NCBI GenBank assembly: GCA_028284445.1
Contig: JANQRS010000018.1
Coordinates: 210,348 to 274,347 of the forward strand
Reading direction: 5' to 3'
Length of the DNA: 64,000 nt
From: Calditrichia bacterium
GTDB lineage: Bacteria; Calditrichota; Calditrichia; RBG-13-44-9; J075
Shown here: positions 52,550 to 61,295 of the stretch, piece by piece
Position numbering within the stretch: position 1 is the first letter of the stretch
Layout: every line of letters starts with the position of its first letter
Position numbers and translations under genes: made by a program
The notes under the pieces: generated by a model
Databases searched by the model: none
What the model was told of the DNA's origin: nothing
The model's input: only the letters and a program-made list of their open reading frames with translations

Positions 52550-53549
52550 TATCCTGAGCTCTACGATCATTTATCTGACGAATCAGTTCTGCCGCCGCAG
52601 CTTTCCATTCGTGACGAGTCTCTTCTAATTGAAACGCATCAAAACTCTCTACGGCTTTATCGTAAATCTCAAGTTGCTGATAGGTGATGCCAAGATTATA
52701 GCGTGCTTCATTCAAGGCAGGATCACTCTTCAATGCCTGGAGGAAATGACGCTCTGCTAAATGCCAGTCCTTTTTGCGGCAGGCCATCACCCCAAGGTCG
52801 TTGAAGAAGCGTGCGGATTGATAGTCAGCAGCCACCAAATCTTTCTGCAGACTATCTGCCTTTTCTTCTTCTCCCAATTTCAAATAGACCTGAGCGAGAA
52901 TCCGCTTCACTTCCGGCTGATCCGGATTGTATGAGAGCGAGGATTCCAAATTGGCCTTGATTTTTTGGTAAGGTGTATCATCAGCGCTACCCAGCAGTTT
53001 ACCCACTACACTTACGCCATACGGTTCATCACCGGGGGCACTGAAGCGCGGATTTTGATAATAGGTGCTCTGCTGAGTGGCCTGGTCGAAAGCAAGATTG
53101 GCCAGCGATGATGCTTGCTGGCCGTCAAAAAGAGGCTTTAGCCCAAAGAAAATGAGCAAGGTCGCGGCAATAGCCGTTACCCAAACTGCCGGACGGGTGT
53201 AAAAGGGAATGATTTCTGCGGATGAGCTGTTGCTGCGTTCCGAATGCAGATCAGCCGATGACATTGCGTTGGCAAGATTGACGATCTTTGCAATTTCGGT
53301 ATCAGCATCGCGTTTGAGCATCCCACGTGCTTCTTCTTTATCAGATTCGCTAATGGGCTGGTCTTCTAAACGAAGCATGGAACCGATCAGACTGATGGAC
53401 ATTTCAGACTCACCAATACTCGCCTCGATCGCTTCCTTCTCGCTGTCCGAAAGCTGATTCTCGATATATCGATAGATCACGCTTAGTTCCGGACGGGATG
53501 TGCTGTCCTGATTTCCCTCTAAACCCTGTACTTTTCTTTCGTCGTTCAT
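52536..53549 (-). CDS. Anti-sigma-like membrane protein with TPR repeats
   Basis: About 337 residues from ATG 53549 (GGTGG 5 nt upstream); the frame is open to 53606. The N-terminus (LSVIYRYIENQLSDSEKEAIEASIGESE) has the shape of the anti-sigma zinc-finger-like helical domain but lacks the His/Cys ligands. One membrane helix lies at about residues 145-160 (VWVTAIAATLLIFFGL). The periplasmic part holds three or more TPR helices (ILAQVYLKLGEEEKADSL, FFNDLGVMACRKKDWHLAERHFLQAL, ARYNLGITYQQLEIYDKAVESFDAF). It overlaps the CHAT gene by 14 nt. The likely job is to hold a sigma factor (candidate at 56777) at the membrane until a signal, possibly proteolysis, releases it. Confidence 0.85.
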   Translation of the reverse strand: MNDERKVQGLEGNQDSTSRPELSVIYRYIENQLSDSEKEAIEASIGESEMSISLIGSMLRLEDQPISESDKEEARGMLKRDADTEIAKIVNLANAMSSADLHSERSNSSSAEIIPFYTRPAVWVTAIAATLLIFFGLKPLFDGQQASSLANLAFDQATQQSTYYQNPRFSAPGDEPYGVSVVGKLLGSADDTPYQKIKANLESSLSYNPDQPEVKRILAQVYLKLGEEEKADSLQKDLVAADYQSARFFNDLGVMACRKKDWHLAERHFLQALKSDPALNEARYNLGITYQQLEIYDKAVESFDAFQLEETRHEWKAAAAELIRQINDRRAQDNDIQ

Positions 53550-53816
53550 AAATACCACCATTTCTCTGGTACGAATAATAACACACCGCTGTATGCAACC
53601 CCTCACATACGTTTTTTGGCGCCGGACCGCAAGCAGAGCGGAATCACGGCACTCGCGATGTTATTCTGATTCGAACCAGAATAACTGTTTGTCTCTAATA
53701 TTACTTATCTCTTCGTCTCCAGGTTGCGATCTCCACCGCAAACCCTGCGGTACTACATTGAAGCATTGGATTGATGGAGCATTGAAGTGTCTCACGCTTC
53801 GCTGCTTCACCTCGTC
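53550..53816. promoter_or_regulatory. Spacer with a palindromic site upstream of the anti-sigma/CHAT genes
   Basis: An 8-bp inverted repeat TTATTCTG (53661-53668)/CAGAATAA (53677-53684) lies about 112 nt upstream of the start at 53549. It may be an operator. An ATTGAAGCATTG repeat word (about 53757) resembles 9365-9400. No gene is supported here. Confidence 0.4.
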
Positions 53817-54275
53817 TCATAAAACAATGCTTGCTACAATTGCCAGTACAATCGCTATGGCAATTGTGATACTTCTGCCCGGATAAATCCGGAATTCATA
53901 CTTGATACGGCCCCACCACAACAGGGGCACGTTAACCAAATGGGCCACAGCATACTTCCAGTAAGCCTTTTGGAAATTGACCAAACCGCTCCAGCTGTTC
54001 GGCATCTGCATCAAGAATCCCTGCTCTAACGCCAGGCGCCGCCGCAAAACCCACAGACGGTGCAGACGCTCGTAGCGTTCGTCAAAAATCGAAGCGGCTG
54101 CGCGAGTCAATTGATCAAAATGGGCAGTTCCCCGGCCGGATGGCAAACGATGTTTCTCGTAGCGTAGCTGGTGTCGACGTGCCAGCAAGCGATCGTGCTT
54201 GTCCAATCCGTCCGGTGTCTGATCAACCATGCGCTGGTGCAACAGGCGGCGAAGTCCCTTATTCAGTCCTTGCAT
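53817..54275 (-). CDS. Uncharacterised membrane protein of the CHAT/metalloprotease cluster
   Basis: A 152-residue protein from ATG 54275, with GGAGG 7 nt upstream. Its ATG overlaps the upstream gene's stop (TGATG). The first 95 residues are basic and helical (LARRHQLRYEKHRLP, LHRLWVLRRRLALEQGF), and the C-terminus has one or two hydrophobic segments (AVAHLVNVPLLWW and ITIAIAIVLAIVASIVL). I recognise no family. Tight coupling to the HEFAH protein suggests a partner of that protein. A cytoplasmic, basic N-terminal domain with a C-terminal membrane anchor fits the visible pattern. Confidence 0.78.
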   Translation of the reverse strand: MQGLNKGLRRLLHQRMVDQTPDGLDKHDRLLARRHQLRYEKHRLPSGRGTAHFDQLTRAAASIFDERYERLHRLWVLRRRLALEQGFLMQMPNSWSGLVNFQKAYWKYAVAHLVNVPLLWWGRIKYEFRIYPGRSITIAIAIVLAIVASIVL

Positions 54276-56617
54276 CAATTTTCCTCCGAATTAACAACCG
54301 CTCTTTCAATCGGCAGATTGCCATTTTCTGACTGATATGCCGGTCGATTGATTTTCGCCAAAAGGCGATCATAAATGAACGTTCCAAGCAATTCGTCGAA
54401 ACGATGCACGTGATCGGATTGATCCATCGTGCAGGGAATCGACGGCATGCGGCGATCCGGAAAATAACCACGCCAGTTGTCTCGCGCTGAAGGATGTTCG
54501 CGATCGGCCAAATAGTCCTGCCCATTTAGACGGGCAAAACGTCGATGAATCGGTACCACCTTGCCGGCATCGGGTGCTCGACGTTCAACCCGATTTACAT
54601 AAAATGGCGGTTGATTCGGTCCTTCGCTTTCTACATCCTCATCAATTTCCAGGCTATCAAAATACTCATCCACAATTGCTCCATGAAAAGCTGAAGACAT
54701 CGCATGGGCAAATTCATGAATATAGGTTTTTTGATCGGCCCCTAATACATTGAGAGCAATCCGGCCCGGATTTACCGAATAATATTCATGAATACAACTA
54801 AATCTGCCATCTTCCGACTGATAAAGGGCATTATCTCCATCTCCGGAGGATAAAAAGCGCACAGCGTTTATTTCACCATTTTCCCGTTTTGCGCCATCCG
54901 GATCCACTTCAAAGCGATAGGTAACACCAAAATTTTCTCGAAGCGCCTTGCCATCTTTGCCGTCAGGCGGGGAATTCGGATCAACGGGTAAGGGCGCGTC
55001 AACTGGATTTAGGCGGGCATGATCGACGAGATTGGTCATTTCCGGACGCCATTCATTTTCGCCAACCACTTGCCGAGCGGCCTGAATAAAGCGCGGTCCG
55101 CTGATAAAGACCTGATGCTTCAACTGCTCCAGCTTTTCGATGACTTTCGGCGTGTAAACATCACCGGCAATATTTTTCAAAACACTTTCCGTAATCCTGA
55201 ACCCGCCATCTTCCTCAATCCAATCGCTAAAATGCGCCGTTGAGCGGTCAAATTCGGTATTGGCGCTAAGCGCGAATATGACATCCGTTTCGCGAAGCAG
55301 CTTTGCCAATTCCTCCCCTTTCAAACCAGCTTCGAAGAGCATTCGTTCGTACGTATCCTTCATAGAGGTCATCGGATCCAGCAAATTCTCAGCAATAGTG
55401 TCATCCGTCCTGACGCCATGCGGATATTCCTGCAGCATCGCATAATCTTTGCCATCGTTGCGCGTTGCCAGCGATCCGTCAAACAGAGCAACGATACGAA
55501 TCCTTGGCCAGATTTCCGGACGTCCCAGCACCTCATTGCGCTCAAACACCTCGAGCGCCTGGTGAAGAGAGTTCAGAAAGAGACGCTGATTCTCAATAAT
55601 CGGATCTTTGACGTATTCCACCGACTCTCCCTTGCCAACACGAACGTAGGGATTGGCAACAAAAGCAATCGTGTAGGGATGTGGCGGTGGATCGGACGGA
55701 TAGGTGTAAAGGTTGGGATTTTCGAGACCGGCGTAGCGGAAAAGAAATGGGGTCAGCCCTCTCAAAATATGCAGACCTTTGCGATGATCATCGCTGGCGG
55801 GGTCGGCCTCCAGCCAGGTTGCCAGGGCTGTGAGGCATTTCTCAAAATCATCCCCATTAGCACATTCCAGCGTCTCCAGAAAATCACAATAGCCGGGCTG
55901 AGGATTACTCTCGAAAAAATGCAGCAACATATCAGGCGTGTAGACGGCTCTGAATTGATTGGAGGTCGATTCAATTGCCTTTTTGAAGCGGCTAACGCCG
56001 CGATAGGTTTTGCCAAGCAAGGGCGCCAGCCCTGCCGCCACAGATCCATCATCAATTTTATCGAGGCGGTCCTGGGTAACAACGAACATCTGTTCCTTAC
56101 TGAGGATACGAAACACCTTACGAATATCTTTGAAACGAATACCAATATTTTCCGGGGGGTCCGCCGGATCTTTGATAATGTTGAGGCTTTTTTCGCGATC
56201 AAACATAAACACGGTCTTAACCGATTTGCGGTCAATAAAAACGAGGTAGCCGAATTTCAAATCATTATAGAGAGTGGCAATGAGGGCGCCGCACATATAA
56301 CCGCCCAGATACCACCAGGAAATATCGGCATAATGCCCCCAGAACCCACTATTGATGCCGAGCAGTTCGCCGCCAATCAGCGCGGTCAGCGCACTAAATA
56401 GAATAAAAATACCCCCGAAATAACTACCCAGCAGCATTAAGATGAAATAGAAGAAAGGTTCCGGCGATGGTTTCAGTGTGGCAAGAAGAGCAAAAAAGAT
56501 CGCAAAGGAGAGGCCAAGCAGATGCGACCGAAGCGTTTTGGCAACGGGGAGGCGACGCACTTCAATTTCTGATCCGTTCGTAAAGAGATCTTTGAAAAGG
56601 AAAAACAGACTAACCAT
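54275..56617 (-). CDS. Polytopic membrane protein with M64-like zinc metalloprotease motif
   Basis: About 780 residues from ATG 56617, which has GGGGG 5-6 nt upstream; the frame is open to 56638. Roughly four membrane helices lie in residues 20-125 (LLGLSFAIFFALLATL, FYFILMLLGSYFGGIFILF, WWYLGGYMCGALIATLY). The large C-terminal part contains H-E-F-A-H at about 634-638, followed at +12 by V-D-E-Y. This resembles the HExxH...DEY zinc site of IgA-type M64 peptidases, though with about five extra residues between. A preceding block TIAFVANPYVRVG and IRIVALFDGS also fits that fold. It is probably a membrane-tethered protease. The next gene overlaps its stop; the sigma factor gene is 160 bp upstream. 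Confidence 0.75.
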   Translation of the reverse strand: MVSLFFLFKDLFTNGSEIEVRRLPVAKTLRSHLLGLSFAIFFALLATLKPSPEPFFYFILMLLGSYFGGIFILFSALTALIGGELLGINSGFWGHYADISWWYLGGYMCGALIATLYNDLKFGYLVFIDRKSVKTVFMFDREKSLNIIKDPADPPENIGIRFKDIRKVFRILSKEQMFVVTQDRLDKIDDGSVAAGLAPLLGKTYRGVSRFKKAIESTSNQFRAVYTPDMLLHFFESNPQPGYCDFLETLECANGDDFEKCLTALATWLEADPASDDHRKGLHILRGLTPFLFRYAGLENPNLYTYPSDPPPHPYTIAFVANPYVRVGKGESVEYVKDPIIENQRLFLNSLHQALEVFERNEVLGRPEIWPRIRIVALFDGSLATRNDGKDYAMLQEYPHGVRTDDTIAENLLDPMTSMKDTYERMLFEAGLKGEELAKLLRETDVIFALSANTEFDRSTAHFSDWIEEDGGFRITESVLKNIAGDVYTPKVIEKLEQLKHQVFISGPRFIQAARQVVGENEWRPEMTNLVDHARLNPVDAPLPVDPNSPPDGKDGKALRENFGVTYRFEVDPDGAKRENGEINAVRFLSSGDGDNALYQSEDGRFSCIHEYYSVNPGRIALNVLGADQKTYIHEFAHAMSSAFHGAIVDEYFDSLEIDEDVESEGPNQPPFYVNRVERRAPDAGKVVPIHRRFARLNGQDYLADREHPSARDNWRGYFPDRRMPSIPCTMDQSDHVHRFDELLGTFIYDRLLAKINRPAYQSENGNLPIERAVVNSEEN

Positions 56618-56776
56618 TGACACCCCCAAATTTTGCATTTTCAGCTGAAAAGCAATCTCACACCACGATGCTCGCCCGCGGATTTCCGTCCCCTATTTTT
56701 ATCAGAGGCAGTATTTTCACATTTTTTTCAATATCGCCGCCGGGTTTGGGCCAATTTGATTCAGTCGGGCAGCAAT

Positions 56777-57463
56777 TTACAGAAGGCGGGAGGCCAGGCA
56801 TTTTTGAAGGTCTTTTTTGGTTTCGGTAATCACATTCCTGACGCGCTGCAGCGCCAGCTTTTCAGCAATTTTTTCATGGATTTTTTCAGCGCTGATATCT
56901 TCAAAAAGCCAGAGGTTGACGATAACCCGATACATATCCCGATTCCGTCGTTTGCCCAGGATTTTATTCAAACAAAGGCGAATTTCACCGATGGTCTCAT
57001 CCATTCGTAAACTGGAATCCCAATCTTTCGCTTCGATGATATTCTCCAGCGTCACGTTCATATTGTGATTGTTTTGAACAGCGGATGCATGGATCGACAG
57101 CGGTTTCCTGCTCTTGCCGCGTTTCTGGGCATTTTCCGTTGAAATTCGCCCCTGGACAACGCTAAAGGCCACCATGCCCAGGTATTTAAAAATTGAATTC
57201 TCGTACGCGCCCTTAAAGCTCTTCAGGACATGTAATTCCTTTTTCATCAGGTTCACGTACACGTCCTGGGCCATATCATCGATGTCGCTCAGCCAGTCAT
57301 AACGATCCTTCTGCCGGCATTCCCGAACAATACAGGCACAAATATGATCATGATAGCGGGAATAGAATTCCTGCCACAGAGCCACATCTTCTGGCCTGCT
57401 GATCAGTTTTTGAATGAGTTCGTTATGCGTAAGATTATTTACAGCTTCTATTACCGTAGACAT
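56777..57463 (-). CDS. ECF-like RNA polymerase sigma factor
   Basis: A 228-residue cytoplasmic protein. The region-2 pattern is visible at residues 22-75 (WQEFYSRYHDHICACIV, DIDDMAQDVYVNLM, SIFKYLGMVAFSVVQ). A C-terminal helix-turn-helix-like region at about 175-228 (ISAEKIHEKIAEKLALQRVRNVITETKKDLQKCL) stands in for region 4. The match is to the divergent sigma-70 family branch found beside CHAT/TPR proteins, not a housekeeping factor. It is the first gene of the minus-strand cluster, which includes a membrane metalloprotease, an anti-sigma-like TPR protein and a CHAT peptidase. No strong ribosome site precedes the ATG. Confidence 0.85.
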   Translation of the reverse strand: MSTVIEAVNNLTHNELIQKLISRPEDVALWQEFYSRYHDHICACIVRECRQKDRYDWLSDIDDMAQDVYVNLMKKELHVLKSFKGAYENSIFKYLGMVAFSVVQGRISTENAQKRGKSRKPLSIHASAVQNNHNMNVTLENIIEAKDWDSSLRMDETIGEIRLCLNKILGKRRNRDMYRVIVNLWLFEDISAEKIHEKIAEKLALQRVRNVITETKKDLQKCLASRLL

Positions 57464-57857
57464 GTAGGATTCAAGGCCTCCAAGCCGGCTTTATAAGAAC
57501 TGGGCGGTGACTATGTAGAACATAATGCGGCAACTGATGTGTCGGAAATTCCTGCGAAGCAATTTCGGAGACGCACTTTTCTGGGACTTCACATGTATCA
57601 ATTCTACCGCATCCCTGCGATGAATTATATGACTTTAATGCTATGCATTTCCATGATTTAACGCAAGTTTTTATCACGGCTCCCGGCCACATCAGTCCAA
57701 TGTAAACATAAAACGCTAAGAGCGCAAAAAATAAAGACAAAGAAGGGGATTAAGGGTGTGAGGTCAAAATAGTGAGAAGGAGCATTACCCAGTGCTTAAA
57801 AGCCCCCCTCTATCTCCGCCCGGAGGGAGGTAGAGGGGGACAAACATATCCCATCAG
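57464..57857. other. Intergenic region with repeats
   Basis: A minus-strand frame at 57471-57740 lacks a ribosome site and family features and is not called. At about 57700-57740 there is a CGCTAAGAGCGC-type word related to the hairpin at 7884-7988. At 57803-57839 lies palindrome family B, copy 4. Promoters for the sigma gene should lie near 57470-57550. Confidence 0.6.
57803..57839. repeat. Palindrome family B, copy 4 (degenerate)
   Basis: A 37-bp imperfect palindrome with a CCGCCCGG centre and several changes relative to copies 1-3. It lies 18 nt beyond the stop at 57858. Confidence 0.85.
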
Positions 57858-59861
57858 TTACAGTGGTTCGTCTCGCTGAATTTCTGCCTCAAAATCATCG
57901 TCATATGTCCGAAAGGGAGAGGCGGGCAAGCCTTCACGATTTATCAGATTTGTATCGGGCAGATTTGACCAGCCAAACCGTACGCCCCAGGGCTTCGAAA
58001 TTTGCGGATGACTCACAACAATGGTCTGCCCATCAATGCGAGCGCGGGCGGGCTGGAACTCCTTGTCAGCACCGGCTATTTCAAATCCGCGTAGTACACC
58101 ATCCGTCGCGGCGAGACCTGATTCGGCATGATCAAATTCCAGGCGAATTGAACTGCCTTCGATACTCATCGCGCGGTAAAGCGGGCCGGACACAACCGTC
58201 GGCTTATCGTACACATCGGCGAGCGCCCAGCGATAGAGGCGATCGGCGATCTGCTTCTTGTAGGGCGGATGAATATTCTTGGGCAATCCCAAATCCGTGG
58301 TGACGGCCATACCGGTATAAGGCAGCCAAAGGGTTTTCAACTGCGCTTCCCGTAAACGTTGGGATTGGGCGCCGGGGCCATAATCATAGGGCGCAATTTG
58401 GACAAAATAGAAGGGCAATTGACGATCCTTCCACTTATCGCGCCAATCGCGAATCATTGCCGGGAACAGCCGGCCGTACATCCCGGCCCTGCCCACATCG
58501 CTTTCTCCCTGATACCAGAGAAATCCGCGCAAGCCGTAACCGGCGACCGGATTGATCATGCCATTGTAAAGAAAGGCCGGTGCATTTTGAACAGCAGACT
58601 GGGGCGAAGTCGGCATCTTCGGAAAATCAGCCAAATCTAACTCGATCCGGTATTGCCAGGTACCAGCAAGTGGAATGCTGCTACCATCGGCAGCGAGCAG
58701 GCGCAGTTGCTCCGGTTCGCCATAAAGGCCACCACCGCCAAATGTATTCAGGGTGCGAACGGCAATGGTATTGCGCCCGCTTTTCAACAGCCCGCCGGGA
58801 ATTGGATAACGACGGGGCCTAGTCCAGTCCGGCACGCGGTCATGTCGCCCGATATGCTGACCATTCACCCAGGTGTCATCCATTTCATCAATCGGGCCTA
58901 ATTCGAGCACCCAGCCGGCATCATCCAGATCGGCCGGCAATTCAATACTGCGCCGAACCCACACTACACCCGTGTAGTAGTCGCCAAACATACTTTGCCA
59001 AAGTGCCGGCTGCTGTGTATCTTGCCACCCTTCCGGCGTTACCGTTTCCGCCATCCACTTGCCTTTACTGCCGGGGTTATTTTCGTTTTGGTAACCAACC
59101 TCTCGCAGCCATGCCTCAAGGTTCTGCTCGTATCGTCCAAGTTCGGTTCGACCGGCCGCCGTGAATTTGCTGAGATTGCGAATATCCTCAGCAAATTCCT
59201 CAAATTCCGCCAGCTTTTCTATGCTGGTCCAGGCGCGCACCGGCGTGCCGCCCCAGGTCGCATCGATAATGCCAACCGGCACATTCATATCATCATGCAA
59301 TTTACGCGCATAGAAATAAGCAATAGCACTGAAGCGCTTGGCGGTTTTGGGCGAACTGAGCACCCATTCAGCATCAGAATTGCGCTGCGGAAAAGCCACT
59401 GCATTTCGCGGTACATTGAAGTAGCGAATTCCCGCTGCATCAGCATTCGCTATGGCCGCTTCGCCACCTTCAATCGGTTCATTCGGATAGCCGGATAATG
59501 TCATCTCCATATTGCTTTGCCCGGAGCACAGCCATACCTCACCAACCATGACATCCCTAATTTTGATGGTCGTATCCGCTTCAATCGTCAGCGAATATGG
59601 ACCACCGGCAGCCGGTGTCGGCAAATCGATCTGCCAGCGGCCGTTATGGTCAGTGGTTGTACTTAATGACTGGTCGCGCCAGTCCGCTGACAGACGCACT
59701 GCTGTATTTGGCGCCGTCCAGCCCCATAGCGGTACAGTCTGCTGCTGCTGCAAAACCATATGATCTGAAATAATGGACGGAAGGATAAATTCATATGTAG
59801 GCTCTGGCCGGCAGGATATACAAATTCCGGCAATTAGCAGGCAGAGGATCAATCTATTCAT
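57858..59861 (-). CDS. Sialate O-acetylesterase family lipoprotein
   Basis: A 667-residue SGNH-type esterase. The signal peptide ends GICISC (lipobox). The nucleophile lies in WLCSGQSNMEMTL; other blocks are FNVPRNAVAF, VPVGIIDATWGGTPVRAWTS and FLWYQGESDVGRAGMYGRLFPAMIRDWR. The C-terminal NIHPPYKKQIADRLYRWAL holds the catalytic Asp/His neighbourhood. A galactose-binding-like jelly roll is inserted at about 290-410 (NDTWVNGQHIGRHD-like DDTWVNGQHIG). Such enzymes remove O-acetyl groups from sialic acid or other glycans; lipoprotein forms act at the cell surface. It is divergent from rfbA across 215 bp. Confidence 0.93.
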   Translation of the reverse strand: MNRLILCLLIAGICISCRPEPTYEFILPSIISDHMVLQQQQTVPLWGWTAPNTAVRLSADWRDQSLSTTTDHNGRWQIDLPTPAAGGPYSLTIEADTTIKIRDVMVGEVWLCSGQSNMEMTLSGYPNEPIEGGEAAIANADAAGIRYFNVPRNAVAFPQRNSDAEWVLSSPKTAKRFSAIAYFYARKLHDDMNVPVGIIDATWGGTPVRAWTSIEKLAEFEEFAEDIRNLSKFTAAGRTELGRYEQNLEAWLREVGYQNENNPGSKGKWMAETVTPEGWQDTQQPALWQSMFGDYYTGVVWVRRSIELPADLDDAGWVLELGPIDEMDDTWVNGQHIGRHDRVPDWTRPRRYPIPGGLLKSGRNTIAVRTLNTFGGGGLYGEPEQLRLLAADGSSIPLAGTWQYRIELDLADFPKMPTSPQSAVQNAPAFLYNGMINPVAGYGLRGFLWYQGESDVGRAGMYGRLFPAMIRDWRDKWKDRQLPFYFVQIAPYDYGPGAQSQRLREAQLKTLWLPYTGMAVTTDLGLPKNIHPPYKKQIADRLYRWALADVYDKPTVVSGPLYRAMSIEGSSIRLEFDHAESGLAATDGVLRGFEIAGADKEFQPARARIDGQTIVVSHPQISKPWGVRFGWSNLPDTNLINREGLPASPFRTYDDDFEAEIQRDEPL

Positions 59862-60075
59862 TGCATTTACACCTGGGTAAAATGAGCATCATTGTTTCTA
59901 CTTCTGAAGATACGATTCCACAACAGAAAAGGAAACGGCAAGGAAACAATTTAACATCCCGGTCATATGATGATCGGGCGTAGACTTGCTCGGGCGAGGC
60001 AAGCATTTCAACTTAATGCTTTAGAAATGGCATTTCATACTCGATATTTGACTTCACACGATACAGGGAGTTTCC

Positions 60076-60939
60076 ATGAAAGGCATTATTCTGGCCGGCG
60101 GATCCGGCACCAGACTGTACCCCATTACGCGGGTCGTCAGCAAGCAATTGCTGCCGGTGTACGACAAACCGATGATCTACTACCCGCTCTCCGTTTTAAT
60201 GCTGGCCGGTATTCGCGACATTCTCATTATATCAACGCCTAGCGACTTACCTCGTTTCCAACAACTGTTTGGCGACGGCAGTCATTTGGGCATCAATTTT
60301 AGATATGTGGAGCAGCCGCGCCCGGAAGGCCTGGCTCAGGCATTTATTTTGGGCAAGGACTTTATCGGCAACGATCCGGTTTCGCTGATTCTCGGAGATA
60401 ATATCTTTCATGGACATGATTTTGAAGAACAACTGAAGCGCTGTGCCACGCTGGAGTCCGGGGGCATCATCTTTGGATACCGGGTGCGCGACCCCGAACG
60501 TTATGGCGTGGTAGAATTTGACGATGGCGGGCGGGTCATCGGCATTGAAGAAAAGCCCAGCCAGCCGAAATCGACATATGCCGTTCCCGGCCTCTATTTC
60601 TATGACAATGAGGTTGTTGACATCGCTACAAACCTCGAGCCATCTCCCCGCGGCGAGTTAGAGATCACCGACGTAAACCTGGCTTACCTTAAACGGCAAA
60701 CCCTGAAGGTTGAGTTATTGGGCCGCGGCTTCTCCTGGCTTGATACCGGCACACATGAATCTTTGCAGCAAGCCAGCAGCTACGTTGAAGCCATTCAGGA
60801 ACGTCAGGGCCTGAAGGTTGCCTGTATTGAAGAGGTTGCCTACCGCAAGGGCTACATCGGCCCGGAAGAACTGGAGAAACTTGGCCGCAGCATGAACAAG
60901 AATGAATATGGGCAGTATTTGCTGAGACTTTTGGATTGA
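60076..60939 (+). CDS. rfbA: Glucose-1-phosphate thymidylyltransferase
   Basis: A 287-residue nucleotidyltransferase of the usual family length, with GGGAG 5 nt before the ATG. The signature [59 protein letters not shown] and [10 protein letters not shown] are all present. It makes dTDP-glucose, the first step towards dTDP-rhamnose or other deoxysugars for surface glycans. No rfbB/C/D genes are in the window. The stop codon TGA overlaps the first unit of a GACGAAT array. Confidence 0.96.
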   Translation: MKGIILAGGSGTRLYPITRVVSKQLLPVYDKPMIYYPLSVLMLAGIRDILIISTPSDLPRFQQLFGDGSHLGINFRYVEQPRPEGLAQAFILGKDFIGNDPVSLILGDNIFHGHDFEEQLKRCATLESGGIIFGYRVRDPERYGVVEFDDGGRVIGIEEKPSQPKSTYAVPGLYFYDNEVVDIATNLEPSPRGELEITDVNLAYLKRQTLKVELLGRGFSWLDTGTHESLQQASSYVEAIQERQGLKVACIEEVAYRKGYIGPEELEKLGRSMNKNEYGQYLLRLLD

Positions 60940-61000
60940 CGAATGACGAATGACGAATGACGAATGACGAATGACGAATGACGAATGACGAATGACGAAT
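60938..61000. repeat. Heptanucleotide tandem array GACGAAT x9
   Basis: Nine perfect 7-bp copies starting inside the rfbA stop codon (60937-60939) and ending in the 3' spacer. A minus-strand frame through it yields a repeated SFVIRHS peptide, which is not a real gene. Confidence 0.97.
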
Positions 61001-61295
61001 GTAAACATTCTTTTGACTACGGAAGATAATAAATTTTTCGTTCCCACGGAACGTTCCCTATCTGCACTAACTGCACAACCGTTATTTTAGCAGCGACGCG
61101 ACATTTTCAGACCAGTCCACGAAATAATTGGACCCTGCCCCACAGAAACATCACATATCATGCTCAGAAGCAAGTTCAGTCCCGTTTTGTAGAACTGTCA
61201 TTTTACATTCGACATTTGTCATTTGACATTTGACATTCAAAAACCCCCTCCTTCTGCCGAAGATAATAGCTTTCGTCAGCATAAGGAGATTTTGC
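60940..61295. other. Spacer between rfbA and glgP
   Basis: Holds the GACGAAT array, about 190 bp with no recognised element, and a four-unit GACATTT-type array (61211-61238) 58 nt upstream of the glgP start. No gene is seen. Confidence 0.65.
61211..61238. repeat. Short heptamer array GACATTT x4 (imperfect)
   Basis: Units read GACATTT, GTCATTT, GACATTT, GACATTC. It lies in the glgP upstream region and shows the same 7-nt period as the longer arrays. Confidence 0.75.

Noticed and set aside
57471..57740. Minus-strand 89-codon frame upstream of the sigma factor
   Set aside because: No ribosome site, low-quality sequence and no recognisable domain; it runs through repeat-like DNA.
60715..61047. 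Minus-strand frame with a repeated SFVIRHS peptide
   Set aside because: It only translates the GACGAAT array and the antisense of rfbA.
61021..61200. Possible tRNA or riboswitch in the rfbA-glgP spacer
   Set aside because: No cloverleaf or recognised conserved box could be drawn by eye.
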